This document shows, piece by piece, positions 28,801 through 38,873 of a stretch of DNA of 64,000 bases (position 1 is the first letter of the stretch; every line of letters begins with the position of its first letter). A program made the position numbers and the translations under genes. The stretch is taken from the NCBI GenBank assembly GCA_019359615.1, contig JAHHHA010000030.1:17033-81032 (forward strand). The letters are read 5' to 3'. Under the pieces are notes generated by a model that did no database searches, was not told the origin of the DNA, and was given only the letters and a program-made list of their open reading frames with translations. The DNA comes from Cyanosarcina radialis HA8281-LM2 (GTDB lineage: Bacteria; Cyanobacteriota; Cyanobacteriia; Cyanobacteriales; CCAP-1448).

Positions 28801-31777
28801 GAAAGACAACATCAACCAGATGATTGCCAACCTGCGGGAAACCACCCAGAAAAACACCGAGCAAGACTGGCTCAAGACCAACCTGGCGAAATTTACTCGG
28901 ATGTTGCAGGGACAGCGGGCGCTGGAAACCGTCTCTAAATTAATCCTCTCGGAACTCGCGCCACTGGTGTTTGCCCAGCATGGAGCCTTTTACCTGATCG
29001 AGGGTACAGACACGCCTAACCCCTACCTGAAGCTGCTCAGTACCTATGCCTACCGAGAGCGGAAACACCTAGCCAACCGCTTCTATTTGGGTGAAGGATT
29101 GGTCGGCCAGTGCGCCTTGGAAAAAGAGCGGATTCTGCTGTCGGAAGTTCCGCCCGACTACATCAAGATTAGTTCGGGCTTGGGCGAAGCCTCACCGCTG
29201 AATGTGGTCGTACTGCCAGTGCTGTTTGAAGGACAGGTAACGGCAGCGATCGAACTGGCATCCTTCCAGCGGTTTAACGATATTCACCTGATGTTTTTAG
29301 ATCAATTAACCGAAAGTATCGCGATCGTCCTCAATACTATCGCTGCTAGCACGCGGACGGAAGAGTTGCTGGCGCAATCCCAATCGCTAGCAGAAGAATT
29401 GCAAAGCCAGCAAACGGAACTGACAGAAACCAACAAACGCCTAGAGCAACAAGCCCAATCGCTCAAAGCTTCGGAAGAACTGCTGAAAAACCAGCAGGAA
29501 CAGTTGCAACGCACCAACGCCGAACTACAAGAAAAAGCCGAATTACTCGCCTTGCAAAATCAGGAAGTCGAACAGAAAAATCACGAGATCGAGCAAGCGC
29601 GGCGATCGGTGGAAGATAAAGCGGCCCAACTGGCCCTAACTTCCCGGTATAAATCGCAATTTTTGGCGAATATGTCCCACGAGTTGCGGACTCCCCTCAA
29701 CAGCCTGCTGATTCTCGCCCGGATGCTCACCGACAATCCGGCGGGAAATTTAACGCCTCAACAAATTGAATACTGCCGCACGATTCATACGGCGGGTACG
29801 GATTTGCTGGGACTGATTAACGATATTTTAGACTTAGCCAAAATTGAATCTGGCACCCTCTCGGTTGAGGTCGAGCAGGTACTATTTACCGAATTGCGGG
29901 ACCAACTCGATCGCACCTTCCGACAAATTGCCCAAGATAAGGGGCTGCGGTTTAGAATTACGCTCGATCGACAGTTGCCCCGCGCGATGGTGACGGATGG
30001 CAAGCGTTTGCAACAAATCCTCAAAAATCTGCTCTCTAATGCCTTCAAATTTACCGAACAAGGGCAGGTAAGCCTCGAAATCGCTGCCCTGATTTGGCAA
30101 GGCAACCCTGGCGAAAATTGGCTCGGTCGCGACGGGATGCTGATTAGCTTTGCCGTCACCGATACTGGCATCGGCATTACCCCAGAGAAGCAGCAGATCG
30201 TGTTTGAAGCCTTCCAACAAGCAGACGGCACCACCAGTCGTCGATATGGCGGCACGGGCTTAGGCTTATCCATCAGTCGAGAAATCGCCCATCTCTTAGG
30301 CGGTGAAATTCGCTTGGTCAGTCAGGTGGGAGCAGGCAGCACGTTTACGCTCTATTTGCCGCTCACTTATCAGCCACCCGTAAGTGAAGACGATCGGCCC
30401 AACAGTCATCCAGCCGATAACGCTCCGATGCCTGAAATGCCCTCACTTCAGTCATGGCTCCGATCGACCGATAGCGATCCACCTGAGTTGTCTGAGGCTT
30501 TGCGGCTCCGTTCGTCCACCTTACTAGAGGCGGAAGAAATCGAAGACGATCGAGCGGCAATTCAACCAGGCGATCGAGTGATGTTGATTATTGAAGACGA
30601 TCGCCACTTCGCCCGCATCCTACTAGATTTGGTCCGCCAGCGAAACTTCAAAGGTCTGGTGGCTCAACAAGGCGATCTGGGCTTGACTTTGGCTCAAGAA
30701 TTTCAACCGACGGCAATTTTGCTCGATATTCGCCTGCCCGTGCTGAACGGCTGGCAGGTACTCGATCGACTCAAACACGATGCCAGAACCAGGCATATTC
30801 CCGTCCATATCTTCACCGTGGAGTCAGGCCGACAGCGGAGTTTCCAAACCGGGGCGTTCTCCTATCAGCAAAAACCGATTAGTAACGAAGCCTTGGAAAC
30901 AGATCTCAACGAGTTGGAAGGCTTTATCGATCGCCCCCTCAAACAGCTTCTGCTCGTCACCGCCAGCGAAGCCAAAAGCAGTAGCCTTCTAGAGTTGCTC
31001 GATGGCGATGATGTTGGCTGTACGAGGGTTAACACTGGGGCAGATGCTTTGCAAGCTTTGCAAGAGAATCGCTTTGACTGCGTAATTATGGATATGCGTC
31101 TCCCCGACCTGACAGGATTGGAACTGATCCAGCAAATTCGCCAACAAATAGAATCGCGCCGCTTGCCGATTATTATCGATGGCGATTCGGATTTGACACC
31201 AGATGAAAGACGACAGATCCATCAATTTTCGGAAACATTACTGTTCAAGGATGTATCCTCGATCGAACGGTTGTTGGATGAAACTACTCTTTATTTGCAT
31301 CGGGCCGAAGCGCGGTTGCCCGCCCGCCAGCAGCAGATTTTAGAGCGATTGCGGAAATCCGATCCCGTGCTAGCCCACAAGCGGGTGTTAATCGTTGACG
31401 ATGACATTCGCAATATCTTCGCTCTCACCAGTTTGCTGGAACAGCACCAGATGCAGGTCATCTATGCCGAAAACGGCAGAGATGCGATTACCATGTTGCA
31501 CGAGCATCCAGATACAAATATCGTCTTGATGGACGTAATGATGCCCGAAATGGACGGCTACGAAACCATCCGCGCCATTCGCCAACATCCGCAGTGGCAA
31601 TCTTTGCCGATTATCGCCCTCACCGCCAAAGCCATGAAAGGCGATCGCGAAAAATGTCTGGCAGCAGGAGCCTCCGACTACATTTCTAAGCCCGTCGATA
31701 TCGAACAGTTGCTCTCTCTGCTGCGGGTTTGGCTTTATCCCAGTCCCCAAGCTCTCATTTCGGGAGGTGAAAGTTAA
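25880..31777 (+). CDS. Giant hybrid histidine kinase with about ten HAMP-type repeats
   Basis: A 1965-residue soluble hybrid kinase starting at ATG 25880, behind AAGGACGG. Residues about 104-997 hold ten HAMP-type units with a 92-residue period ([18 protein letters not shown] ... [20 protein letters not shown] ... [13 protein letters not shown]), the layout of Nik1/Os-1-type kinases. A GAF domain (about 1017-1151), a coiled coil, HisKA with SHELRTPL (His about 1268) and HATPase (DTGIGI, GTGLGLS) follow. Three receivers end it (about 1564-1674, 1689-1804, 1834-1954). The second reads LLLVTASEA and lacks the usual acidic pair. No membrane segment is seen. It is followed by a second hybrid kinase 90 bp downstream. 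Confidence 0.92.
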   Translation: MSTDPLAIASGTADDTLDAKQLLQTLTAVKKGDFSVRMPIDRIGLAGKISDTLNDIIETNERMALELERVSAVVGKEGRIDERASVGQAEGAWKASIDSVNTLITDLVQPTAETARVIRAVANGDLSQAIATEIDGRPLQGEFLQMAAIVNTMVGQLNSFASEVTRVAREVGTEGKLGVQADVKEVAGTWKDLTDSVNSMAGNLTGQVRDIAEVTTAVANGDLSKKITVDVKGEILELKNTINTMVDRLNSFASEVTRVAREVGTEGKLGVQADVKGVAGTWKDLTDSVNSMAGNLTAQVRNIAEVTTAVANGDLSKKITVDVKGEILELKNTVNTMVDQLNSFASEVTRVAREVGADGKLGGQAEVKGVAGTWKDLTNSVNFMAGNLTAQVRNIAEVTTAVANGDLSKKIAVDVKGEILELKNTINTMVDRLSSFASEVTRVAREVGTEGKLGVQAEVRGVAGTWKDLTDNVNSMAGNLTAQVRNIAEVSTAIANGDLSKKITVQVKGEILELKNTINIMVDQLSSFASEVTRVARDVGAEGKLGVQADVKGVAGTWKDLTDSVNFMAGNLTAQVRNIAEVTTAVANGNLSKKITVDVKGEILELKNTINTMVDQLNSFASEVTRVAREVGTEGKLGVQAQVQGGAGTWKDLTDSVNFMAGSLTAQVRNIADVTTAVANGDLSKKITVDVKGEIQELKNTINTMVDQLNSFASEVTRVAREVGTEGKLGVQAYVSGVGGTWKDLTDNVNSMADNLTAQVRGIAEVTKAVATGDLSKKITVDVKGEILDLKNTINTMVDRLSSFASEVTRVAREVGTEGKLGGQAQVVGVAGTWKDLTDSVNSMAGNLTVQVRGIAKVVTAVANGDLKRKLTLEAKGEIETLADTINSTIDTLATFADQVSTVAREVGIEGKLGGQAKVPGAAGTWRDLTDNVNELAATLTTQLRAIAEVAIAVTKGDLTRSIAVEAEGEVAILKDNINQMIANLRETTQKNTEQDWLKTNLAKFTRMLQGQRALETVSKLILSELAPLVFAQHGAFYLIEGTDTPNPYLKLLSTYAYRERKHLANRFYLGEGLVGQCALEKERILLSEVPPDYIKISSGLGEASPLNVVVLPVLFEGQVTAAIELASFQRFNDIHLMFLDQLTESIAIVLNTIAASTRTEELLAQSQSLAEELQSQQTELTETNKRLEQQAQSLKASEELLKNQQEQLQRTNAELQEKAELLALQNQEVEQKNHEIEQARRSVEDKAAQLALTSRYKSQFLANMSHELRTPLNSLLILARMLTDNPAGNLTPQQIEYCRTIHTAGTDLLGLINDILDLAKIESGTLSVEVEQVLFTELRDQLDRTFRQIAQDKGLRFRITLDRQLPRAMVTDGKRLQQILKNLLSNAFKFTEQGQVSLEIAALIWQGNPGENWLGRDGMLISFAVTDTGIGITPEKQQIVFEAFQQADGTTSRRYGGTGLGLSISREIAHLLGGEIRLVSQVGAGSTFTLYLPLTYQPPVSEDDRPNSHPADNAPMPEMPSLQSWLRSTDSDPPELSEALRLRSSTLLEAEEIEDDRAAIQPGDRVMLIIEDDRHFARILLDLVRQRNFKGLVAQQGDLGLTLAQEFQPTAILLDIRLPVLNGWQVLDRLKHDARTRHIPVHIFTVESGRQRSFQTGAFSYQQKPISNEALETDLNELEGFIDRPLKQLLLVTASEAKSSSLLELLDGDDVGCTRVNTGADALQALQENRFDCVIMDMRLPDLTGLELIQQIRQQIESRRLPIIIDGDSDLTPDERRQIHQFSETLLFKDVSSIERLLDETTLYLHRAEARLPARQQQILERLRKSDPVLAHKRVLIVDDDIRNIFALTSLLEQHQMQVIYAENGRDAITMLHEHPDTNIVLMDVMMPEMDGYETIRAIRQHPQWQSLPIIALTAKAMKGDREKCLAAGASDYISKPVDIEQLLSLLRVWLYPSPQALISGGES

Positions 31778-31824
31778 CTTGCGAGGGCGAGAGGGCGAGA
31801 GAGGGAGCAATTCTAAATTCTTGA

Positions 31825-31855
31825 ACTCAACACTCAACACTCAACACTCAACACT
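31825..31855. repeat. (ACTCAAC)n heptanucleotide tandem repeat
   Basis: About 4.4 copies of ACTCAAC between the two hybrid kinase genes. The complementary series (GTTGAGT) occurs at 33952-33973 at the 3' end of the second gene, where it encodes that protein's last residues. Confidence 0.85.
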
Positions 31856-31866
31856 TAACACTTCCT

Positions 31867-33972
31867 ATGCCCCCCCATCCAAACATTTCGATTCTGCTCG
31901 TTGACGATAAATCTGAGAATTTGCTGGCTCTAGAAGCAATTCTCAACCCTTTAGGGCAAACGCTGGTTAAAGCTAGTTCGGGGCAAGAAGCCCTGCGCCA
32001 TCTGCTGCACCAGGATTTTGCTCTGATTTTGTTAGACGTGCAGATGCCGGGAATGGATGGATTTGAAACCGCCACCTTAATCAGACAGCGATCGCGATCG
32101 CGCAGCACCCCGATTATTTTCCTGACGGCCTTTGATACCGATAAAGTGCAAATTTTTCGAGGCTACTCTCTTGGAGCGGTAGACTACCTGATCAAGCCCT
32201 TCGATCCAGATATCTTGAAGTCTAAGGTGTCTGTGTTCGTCGAACTCCATCAAAAAAACATCGCCATTCAACAACAAGCCGCGCAACTGGCCGCTTTGAA
32301 CGCTCAGCTAACCGCCAGCGAAGAACGCTTTCGCTTGTTGAGTGCTTGCTCCCCAATTGGGATTTTTTTGACGGATACAACTGGCTGCTTGACCTACACG
32401 AACCCCCGCTGCCAGGAATTGTGGAATTGGTCCCTCGATTGCGAAAGCCGATCTACAGGATGGCTGCACCGAGTTTATCCAGACGATCGCAGTTGGACCT
32501 CGATCGAGTGGACGACGGCCCTTCACACTCGCCAGCCCTTTGAGGGCGAGTTTCGGTTCCTTTTAGAGGATAACCGCGAAGCTTGGGTGCATCTGCGGGC
32601 CGCCCCCCTAATTTCAGAACAGCGGGCCTTCCTGGGCTATGTCGGCACGATTGAAGACATCACCGGACGCAAACAGGCAGAAATCCAGCAGGCCCAACTC
32701 TTGCAAGAGCAAATTGCCCGTCAAGAGGCGGAAGCCGCTAATCGCCTCAAGGACGAATTCTTGATGGTACTCTCCCACGAACTCCGCACCCCTTTGAGTC
32801 CAATTCTCACCTGGTCGCAGATCTTGCAAACTCGTAACCCCAGTGCCGACAAAATGCGTCAAGGGCTAACGACCATCGAGCGCAACGCTAAGCTCCAACT
32901 GCGCTTAATCGAAGATATTCTCGATGTCTCGCGCATCATCCAGGGCAAGCTGAAATTAACTCGCCGTCCTATCGGATTGATTGCCGTCGTCAAGGAGGCA
33001 TTAGCAACCGTGCGGTTCGTGGCTGAGTCTAAAGGAATCGATTTGCAATTGACGATCCCTAAGCCGGACCTGAACTTTCAAGTTGATGGCGATCCGGCTC
33101 GCTTGCAGCAAGTAATTAGCAACCTCCTCAACAATGCCATTAAATTCACCCCCGAGGGCGGACGGGTGGAGGTGCAGATCGACACGGTAGAAGAGGAAAG
33201 CCAGATGGACGAAGGCACTAATTCCACGTCTGGCAGGGAAAAAATTTCTCTGGGAACTGCCCTAGCTAGAGTTACCGTCACCGACACCGGAAAAGGCATC
33301 AGCCCGACGTTCCTGCCGTATATTTTCGATCGCTTTCGGCAAGCAGATAGTTCCTCCACTCGACCGGACCCAGGGCTGGGACTAGGGCTAGCGATCGCTC
33401 GCCATTTGGTGGAACTACACGATGGCACCATTCATGCCGCCAGTCCTGGAGAAGATCGGGGAGCAACGTTTACCGTCAGGCTACCGCTGCTGCCAGAACT
33501 GCAGCGCGACGACCCCCAAGAGCAGCAAGTTTCTGTCTCAGTTGAGTCTTTTCCCACTTCGACTGCGAACCTCGATGGAGTTAGCGTCCTGGTAGTGGAC
33601 GATGCGGATGATACTAGAGAGGTGTTAGAGATGGCTTTAAAAGATTTGGGAGCAACGGTTACTGTTGCGGCCTCCGCAGACGAGGCTCTAGCAGCTTTTA
33701 AACGCCAGCCGCCCCATATTTTGATTAGCGATATTGGAATGCCCGATCGCGATGGCTACGACTTAATCGGGCAAATCAGAGCCTTAGATGCTCTTAGCGG
33801 CGGTAGCATCCCCGCGATCGCGCTGACGGGTTATGCTGGCGACAAAGATCGGCAACGGGCGATCGCAGCGGGTTTTCAGAAACACCTTTCTAAACCGATC
33901 GATCCCCAAATCCTGGCTGAGGTTGTCACCTCGCTGATTGAGAAGTGTGAAGTGTTGAGTGTTGAGTGTTGA
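31867..33972 (+). CDS. REC-PAS-HisKA-HATPase-REC hybrid histidine kinase
   Basis: A 701-residue cytoplasmic hybrid kinase. The N-terminal receiver (about 5-125) keeps LVDD and LLDVQMPGMDG (Asp about 57). A PAS domain (about 150-272) ends in the PAC-like GTIEDITGRK. HisKA contains [10 protein letters not shown] (His about 302). HATPase shows NLLNNAIKFT, DTGKGIS and GLGLGLAIA. A C-terminal receiver (about 573-695) has VVDDADD and SDIGMPDRDG. It probably receives phosphate from or works with the HAMP kinase encoded just upstream. The last ten residues (EKCEVLSVEC) are encoded by GTTGAGT tandem repeats and are likely a repeat-driven extension. Confidence 0.92.
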   Translation: MPPHPNISILLVDDKSENLLALEAILNPLGQTLVKASSGQEALRHLLHQDFALILLDVQMPGMDGFETATLIRQRSRSRSTPIIFLTAFDTDKVQIFRGYSLGAVDYLIKPFDPDILKSKVSVFVELHQKNIAIQQQAAQLAALNAQLTASEERFRLLSACSPIGIFLTDTTGCLTYTNPRCQELWNWSLDCESRSTGWLHRVYPDDRSWTSIEWTTALHTRQPFEGEFRFLLEDNREAWVHLRAAPLISEQRAFLGYVGTIEDITGRKQAEIQQAQLLQEQIARQEAEAANRLKDEFLMVLSHELRTPLSPILTWSQILQTRNPSADKMRQGLTTIERNAKLQLRLIEDILDVSRIIQGKLKLTRRPIGLIAVVKEALATVRFVAESKGIDLQLTIPKPDLNFQVDGDPARLQQVISNLLNNAIKFTPEGGRVEVQIDTVEEESQMDEGTNSTSGREKISLGTALARVTVTDTGKGISPTFLPYIFDRFRQADSSSTRPDPGLGLGLAIARHLVELHDGTIHAASPGEDRGATFTVRLPLLPELQRDDPQEQQVSVSVESFPTSTANLDGVSVLVVDDADDTREVLEMALKDLGATVTVAASADEALAAFKRQPPHILISDIGMPDRDGYDLIGQIRALDALSGGSIPAIALTGYAGDKDRQRAIAAGFQKHLSKPIDPQILAEVVTSLIEKCEVLSVEC

Positions 33973-34023
33973 GTTAGGAATTCTCCCCTCACTCCCCTGC
34001 CTCCCCTGCCTCCCCTGCCTTCT

Positions 34024-34941
34024 TCAAGGCAACTCGACAGAAGTAGGTTTGGCGATGTGAGGCAAACCCCAGCCTAACTTTTCGCGCAAAATTTTGAAGA
34101 ATTCTGGGGGTTGCAAGCGGATGAAACGAGCAGAATAGGGCGATCGCTCTAAATGTACTCGATCGTCTGGCAACACGTAACATCCAGCATTGCCATCTAC
34201 TACCATCACCAAACGGTGAGGATTAACTGAGTAAACCGTTACTGGCTCGGTATCGGCAAACACCAAAGCCCTAGATGCCAGAGAATGGGGGCAAATCGGC
34301 ACTAATTGTAAAGCCGCCACTCCAGGAGTAACCACCGGCCCTCCGGCGCTCAACGAGTAAGCAGTCGAACCAGTCGGAGTTGAGATAATCAAACCGTCAG
34401 CCGCGATATCGACCGGAGCGTGATATCCGATCTCAACTTCAAAATGGCACATACTAGTTAACGGCTCTCGATGAATCACCATTTCGTTGAGACAAAGGGC
34501 TTCCCACAACAGATATTCTTCTCGCCACAGCCGCACCGACAGCATGGCCCGCTCTTCGATTTGATAATCCCCATCCAGGAGATTTTTCATCGCTAGAGCT
34601 AGTTGGTTGCTGTAGACTTCCGTTAAGAACCCCATGTGGCCGGTATTTACCGTCAGTAGCGGAATTCCACAGGGCGCTACTTGGCGAAAAGCTGCTAGAA
34701 CCGTGCCATCTCCTCCTAAGACGATCGCAAATGCCATCGACTCATCAAAACCAGGCGGAACTAAAGAGTCTATCGGAGTATGACAAACGGGGCTGTTAGG
34801 GCGAGAATAACCTAAAATTCCGCCTTCACCTATAGCCGTGCATACTTCCCAACCGGAAGCTGTCAACTCGTCTTTTAGCTGCATAGCTATCCGACAAGCC
34901 GCTGGTTTAATTTCGTTATAAATAATGCCAGCTTTGGGCAC
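34024..34941 (-). CDS. nadK: NAD+ kinase
   Basis: A 305-residue NAD kinase of the cyanobacterial type, making NADP+ from NAD+ and ATP or polyphosphate. Diagnostic segments are [13 protein letters not shown] (nucleotide site), [14 protein letters not shown], and [20 protein letters not shown] with the conserved Asn-Glu pair in LNEMVIHR. The start [13 protein letters not shown] agrees with cyanobacterial homologues and is encoded by a GTG at 34941. It is the first of several minus-strand genes here and appears monocistronic. Confidence 0.95.
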   Translation of the reverse strand: MPKAGIIYNEIKPAACRIAMQLKDELTASGWEVCTAIGEGGILGYSRPNSPVCHTPIDSLVPPGFDESMAFAIVLGGDGTVLAAFRQVAPCGIPLLTVNTGHMGFLTEVYSNQLALAMKNLLDGDYQIEERAMLSVRLWREEYLLWEALCLNEMVIHREPLTSMCHFEVEIGYHAPVDIAADGLIISTPTGSTAYSLSAGGPVVTPGVAALQLVPICPHSLASRALVFADTEPVTVYSVNPHRLVMVVDGNAGCYVLPDDRVHLERSPYSARFIRLQPPEFFKILREKLGWGLPHIAKPTSVELP

Positions 34942-35139
34942 GCGAGCGATGGGGTGTTGAAGGTTGAGTAAATAAAGGCAGTTTGACGACGGGCAGGTTT
35001 AGCCCAAAATCGTAGCTAGATAACTAGCTTACTTTGAATCAAACTCGCTTTCCAAAACTTGGGCATCGAACGGCGTAATACTCGATCGAAACCTGCCCTG
35101 AAAATTTGGCTAAATAAATTATCGCTTGAGAATCCCGAT

Positions 35140-36111
35140 TTAAAAAGTCAGTTTTTTGCGAGTTTTCTCCTTGCCCGTGACTTTTTCGTAATCTAATTCT
35201 TTTAACTTTTTCAGAATTCGGCTGAAATACTCTTGCAGATAGCCCTCTAGAGTAGTAATTTCTTTGGGTTCGATGCCAAATACTTCATAGACTTCATCCA
35301 TCGGAGCATCTAGAGGTTGACCTGTAGCCCGCACTTCGCTAAAAGCAAGTCTGTCAGCAATATTCCAAGTCCACTCAAAGAAGCGAAATACTTGGCGTGC
35401 CGCTCCCAATAAATTTGAAGAACGGCGCGTTACTTTGGCTGTTTGACCGGAAAGGCGCTCGCAGGTGCGGATAATTTCATCATCGCTCCAAGCACGAGTT
35501 CCCACTACCGGAAAAGTTCGATTTTCAGTTGCAGGTACTGAGAGGGCGCGAACGGCAAACCTAGCAATATCCTGGGTATCCATATACGCCACGGGAGAGG
35601 CATTTTTCGCAATCCAAACGGCATTACCTTCCAGAATCGGAATCGCATATGCCGCGATTAGGTTCTGCATGAACCCAGCAGGGCGGAGGATAGTGTAGTT
35701 CAATCCCGATTCGGCCAGAAATAGTTCCGTACACCGCTTGATTTCCATCTGGGGGACGTGGGGATATTTTTCGGCATCTAAGATCGAGAAGAAAACGAAT
35801 CGCTCGACTTTAGCTAGAGCCGCTGCTTGAATCAGCGCCACTTTACCGTCCCAATCTATTTGCCTGATGCTTAAAGAGTCGGTCGGTCTGGCCGTGGCCG
35901 CATCGATTACGGCTGTAACGCCCTCAAATGCAGGTGGCAAGGTTTCTGGCAGGCAGATGTCTCCTGGGACTAATTCTGCACCCCATTCTTTTAAAAAAGC
36001 GGCTTTTTTCAAGCTTCGCACCAAACAGCGAACTTGATAGCCTTCATCCAGTGCGCGACGAGCTACCTGTCTTCCCAAGGTGCCCGTAGCACCGACAATT
36101 AATAAAGTCAT
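35140..36111 (-). CDS. ycf39: NmrA-like short-chain dehydrogenase, Ycf39-type photosystem II assembly factor
   Basis: A 323-residue protein beginning MTLLIVGATGTLGRQVARRA, with the Rossmann GxxGxxG motif at residues 7-13 and RCLVRSLKKAAFLKEWGAEL after it. The segments VERFVFFSILDAEKYPHVP, TILRPAGFMQNLI and VAYMDTQDIARFAV match Ycf39/HCF244. That protein works with Hlips in synthesis and assembly of the D1 protein of photosystem II, at the thylakoid membrane. The catalytic Tyr of classical dehydrogenases is not evident, as usual for this group. The Lys-rich tail is also typical. Confidence 0.93.
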   Translation of the reverse strand: MTLLIVGATGTLGRQVARRALDEGYQVRCLVRSLKKAAFLKEWGAELVPGDICLPETLPPAFEGVTAVIDAATARPTDSLSIRQIDWDGKVALIQAAALAKVERFVFFSILDAEKYPHVPQMEIKRCTELFLAESGLNYTILRPAGFMQNLIAAYAIPILEGNAVWIAKNASPVAYMDTQDIARFAVRALSVPATENRTFPVVGTRAWSDDEIIRTCERLSGQTAKVTRRSSNLLGAARQVFRFFEWTWNIADRLAFSEVRATGQPLDAPMDEVYEVFGIEPKEITTLEGYLQEYFSRILKKLKELDYEKVTGKEKTRKKLTF

Positions 36112-36294
36112 TTACTAAATTAAGTAACTAATCTTAACGTTTCTTATAATATTTTATCATAAATTCTCAGAATGTATAGAAAACTTAACAAAAGAATTTA
36201 GAAGTTTAGGAGTTTAGGAGGTTAGGAGTTCAAGCTTCGACTACGCTCAGCTTGAAGGAGTTCAGGAGTTCAGAATGTCAGTGGTTAATTTTCC

Positions 36295-36382
36295 CTTCCG
36301 CTCCCCATCTCCCCATTTCCCATCTCCCCATCTCCCCATCTCCCCATCTCCCCATCTCCCCATCTCCCCATCTCCCTCTCCC
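36295..36382. repeat. CCCATCTC tandem repeat
   Basis: A block of about ten imperfect CCCATCTC / CCCCATCTC units immediately 3' of petM. Similar blocks occur inside lnt (about 55809-55840) and before the sugar kinase gene (56823-56860). The plus-strand reading frame through it is low complexity and not a gene. Confidence 0.8.
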
Positions 36383-36487
36383 CTACTCCTCGCCGCCTTG
36401 GATTTTGAGCAGCAAAAAGCCTAAGCCTAAGCCGACGAAAATTAAGGTGATGGAAAAAAACATGGCATTAAACATTTCGCTGCTCAT
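36383..36487 (-). CDS. petM: Cytochrome b6f complex subunit PetM
   Basis: A 34-residue protein found on the minus strand, starting MSSEMFNAMFFSITLIFVGL and ending LLLKIQGGEE. The single membrane helix followed by LLKIQG-EE is the signature of PetM (subunit VII), a small hydrophobic subunit at the rim of the dimeric cytochrome b6f complex in thylakoids. Length equals that of known PetM proteins. The gene sits alone between ycf39 and a divergent glycosyltransferase. Confidence 0.93.
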   Translation of the reverse strand: MSSEMFNAMFFSITLIFVGLGLGFLLLKIQGGEE

Positions 36488-36587
36488 AATTTCGGTACTC
36501 CTGATGTAAACAACTGTTTCGCAATAGGCTAAAGCTAATCATAGAGCGTTGGGTGCTAACTGTTATAGTCCTTAGAAGATAAAAGAT

Positions 36588-37646
36588 ATGACTAGAGCTT
36601 TACTTGCTTGGGAAATTGGTGGGGGACAAGGACATATCCAAAGGCTAGTAGCGCTCGCGCGACAGCTAGAAGTCTACAAAATCGAGCCGATTTTTGCCTT
36701 GCGAAGTTTCCAACCTAAAGGGCTAGATTTTCCTTGGAAAGTTTTACAGGCCCCGTTGCCAGCAATGAAGGCATTGGATGAACCCGATAACAAATCTTAT
36801 TTGTTTACTGACATCCTCTATGTATTTGGCTTCAGCGAAGCCGTAACGCTGCACTTCCACATCAAAGCTTGGAAAAACCTAATTGACATGGTGAAACCAG
36901 CTTTCATTATTGCTGAATTTGCTCCAGCCCTAGTGCTAGCGTGTCGCGGGGAAGTTCCTATAATTGTCATCGGCAACGGTTTCACAGTGCCTCCACCCGT
37001 TGCTGATTTTCCACCAATTCGCGAATCTGTACCTCCAACTTCAATTCAGAGGACAGTAGAAGTTGCCCAGGCAGTTCGTCAAGTAATTGGTGAAGGCGAT
37101 GTCCTGGGCCATTTGCTGAATGGCGATCGCGCTTTTATATTCTCGATTCCAGAACTCGACCCTTATCGCCACGTTCGTAATGGATTTGGGGAATACGTGG
37201 GAATTCATAATTCACCGCTTCCCGAAGATCTGGGCAATGCTGTTGGCGATCGCTGGGGCTATCTTTCTCCAGAATGGCCTCACTACTCGTTAGTAGTAAA
37301 TGCCCTCAACCTTCAGTGTGACTTCGGCAATTTAGAAAAAGTTTTACAGGGAAAGTCTTTAGCAATTCATCATGGTGGAGCTACCACATCACTCGCTTGT
37401 CTGTTAGCTGGCATTCCTCAAATCGTTTTGCCCACGCATTTAGAGCAAGGATTGAACGGTTTAAAGTTAGAGCGTTTAGGAGTGGCTAGAACGATTAAGC
37501 AACCAACTACTGAGTTATTAGAAGCAGCAGCCAGCGAGCAACCCACTTTATTCCAAAATGCCAGAAACCAAGCTCGCAATTTTTCAAAATGGAACCACAA
37601 TTATCTAGATAAAGTAATTGAAGCTTGTTTAACCACAAGGAGATAA
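36588..37646 (+). CDS. GT1-type (UDP-glycosyltransferase-like) glycosyltransferase
   Basis: A 352-residue GT-B fold protein. The N-terminal domain starts with the acceptor-side motif LLAWEIGGGQGHIQRLVALA. The C-terminal domain carries the donor-binding segment AIHHGGATTSLACLLAGIPQ, then VLPTHLEQGLNGLKLERLGV, typical of MGT/UGT-like enzymes that use nucleotide sugars. Acceptor and sugar cannot be told from sequence. A pentapeptide-repeat gene begins 3 bp after its stop codon, so the two are almost certainly co-transcribed. Confidence 0.85.
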   Translation: MTRALLAWEIGGGQGHIQRLVALARQLEVYKIEPIFALRSFQPKGLDFPWKVLQAPLPAMKALDEPDNKSYLFTDILYVFGFSEAVTLHFHIKAWKNLIDMVKPAFIIAEFAPALVLACRGEVPIIVIGNGFTVPPPVADFPPIRESVPPTSIQRTVEVAQAVRQVIGEGDVLGHLLNGDRAFIFSIPELDPYRHVRNGFGEYVGIHNSPLPEDLGNAVGDRWGYLSPEWPHYSLVVNALNLQCDFGNLEKVLQGKSLAIHHGGATTSLACLLAGIPQIVLPTHLEQGLNGLKLERLGVARTIKQPTTELLEAAASEQPTLFQNARNQARNFSKWNHNYLDKVIEACLTTRR

Positions 37647-37649
37647 ATT

Positions 37650-38495
37650 ATGAATGCTGATGAATTTCTGAGGCGTTATGCCAAAGGAGAAAGAGATTTC
37701 AAGGGTGTTAACTTGCATAAAATTGACATTCAACGAGCTAAGGCTAATCTCAGCCAGATCGATCTGAGTGGAGCGATTCTTACCAGTGCCATGCTATGCA
37801 ACACCAACTTTACAAGAGCCAATCTCCATGGAGCTAATTTGAGCAAAGCCTCTTTACGTAAGTCCATATTACAGGAAGCTAATCTGAGTCGATCGAATTT
37901 GCGTGAAGCTAGCTTTGCTGGAGCCAATCTACATCGAGCAAATCTCAGTGGAGCCGATCTATATAGAGCTAATTTGACTGGTAGTAGTGGAGGAATGATA
38001 AATATTGGCCTACCTTCGTTCGATGATGAAAATGTAGCAAAGGCTAAATTGCTGCTCTTAGAGATACAACAGCAGGAGGAACGCGGTGTCGATCTCTCTG
38101 AGTCCAACCTCAGCAAAGCTATTCTGAGGGAAGCTTCACTATATAGAGCTAACTTAAGCGGTTCAAATCTCAGTTTAGCTGATTTAACTAAAGCCCGGTT
38201 AGATAAAGCTAACCTGAGAGGGGCAACATTAAATGGTGCCTGTTTGCATCAAGCCAACTTAGAGGAAGCTAACTTGCAAAATAGCATTCTCGATTCTGCT
38301 GACTTGAGTTATGCAGACTTGAGCAACGCTATCTTAGCTGGAGCCAAGTTGAGAGGAGCCAATTTAATCCAAGCCGATCTCAGAGGTGTCAATTTCATTC
38401 AAGTCGATCTGTCGCAAGCCGTGTATAACCAAGCAACAAGGTTTCCCAAAGAGTTCGACCCAGTTAGAGCAGGAGCTTTCTTTATCGCCAAGTAA
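37650..38495 (+). CDS. Pentapeptide-repeat protein
   Basis: A 281-residue protein made largely of A(D/N)LxX pentapeptides (ANLSQIDLSGAIL, ANLHGANLSKASL, ANLSGADLYRANL). These fold into a right-handed quadrilateral beta-helix. Two blocks (about 30-110 and 150-270) are separated by a non-repeat insert near residues 112-145 (GLPSFDDENVAKAKLLLLEIQQ). Such proteins are numerous in cyanobacteria and mostly of unknown function. No signal peptide, so probably cytoplasmic. It follows the glycosyltransferase gene by 3 bp. Confidence 0.9.
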   Translation: MNADEFLRRYAKGERDFKGVNLHKIDIQRAKANLSQIDLSGAILTSAMLCNTNFTRANLHGANLSKASLRKSILQEANLSRSNLREASFAGANLHRANLSGADLYRANLTGSSGGMINIGLPSFDDENVAKAKLLLLEIQQQEERGVDLSESNLSKAILREASLYRANLSGSNLSLADLTKARLDKANLRGATLNGACLHQANLEEANLQNSILDSADLSYADLSNAILAGAKLRGANLIQADLRGVNFIQVDLSQAVYNQATRFPKEFDPVRAGAFFIAK

Positions 38496-38503
38496 CAATT
38501 TCC

Positions 38504-38767
38504 TCACTCGGAGTCGTTTTGGTAAAACTCGGTTACTTGATGAACTATCTTAACTTTCTCTAATTCTCCCCTTTGTTGATAAATATTTGCAGCTTGTTGA
38601 AGATCCTTAATTGCACCCTGATTGTCTCCTGTCCCACCTCTGGCATGAGCGCGGGCGATGTACGCTTCGGCAAAATCAGGCTTCAAAGTAAAATCAGCAA
38701 CAGCTTCTTTGTAAAGTCCTTTTCTGCCATGAATAAATCCTTGTTGATGGAAATGTTGAGCGTTCAT
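38504..38767 (-). CDS. Truncated TPR paralogue without signal peptide
   Basis: An 87-residue protein, starting MNAQHFHQQGFIHGRKGLYK, closely related to the C-terminal two-thirds of the adjacent secreted TPR protein (38874-39329). Compared with it, the four residues QAIN are missing (ADFT-LKPDF against ADFTQAINLKPDF), which damages one TPR helix, and the signal peptide is absent. Both end with Y-QNDSE. It is a degenerating tandem duplicate; whether it is expressed is unclear. Confidence 0.6.
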   Translation of the reverse strand: MNAQHFHQQGFIHGRKGLYKEAVADFTLKPDFAEAYIARAHARGGTGDNQGAIKDLQQAANIYQQRGELEKVKIVHQVTEFYQNDSE

Positions 38768-38873
38768 GTTATGGAGTTATTAGACGGAGAGACGTAGCAC
38801 TACATCTCTCCGTTGGGAGCTATTTCGTCACTTTTGATAAATGGTATTACTTGGTTGTCAAGTAACCAATTTT

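Noticed and set aside
26140..28881. Long minus-strand open frames opposite the HAMP array
   Set aside because: They repeat with the 276-bp HAMP period and have low-complexity products. They are mirror images of the codon pattern of the real gene.
34989..35099. GGGCAGGTTT / AAACCTGCCC inverted pair as a riboswitch or terminator
   Set aside because: The arms are about 90 bp apart with no conserved riboswitch core and no T-tract.
36252..36509. Plus-strand open frame over the CCCATCTC repeats
   Set aside because: Its product is Pro/His/Ser low complexity and it overlaps the real petM gene on the other strand.
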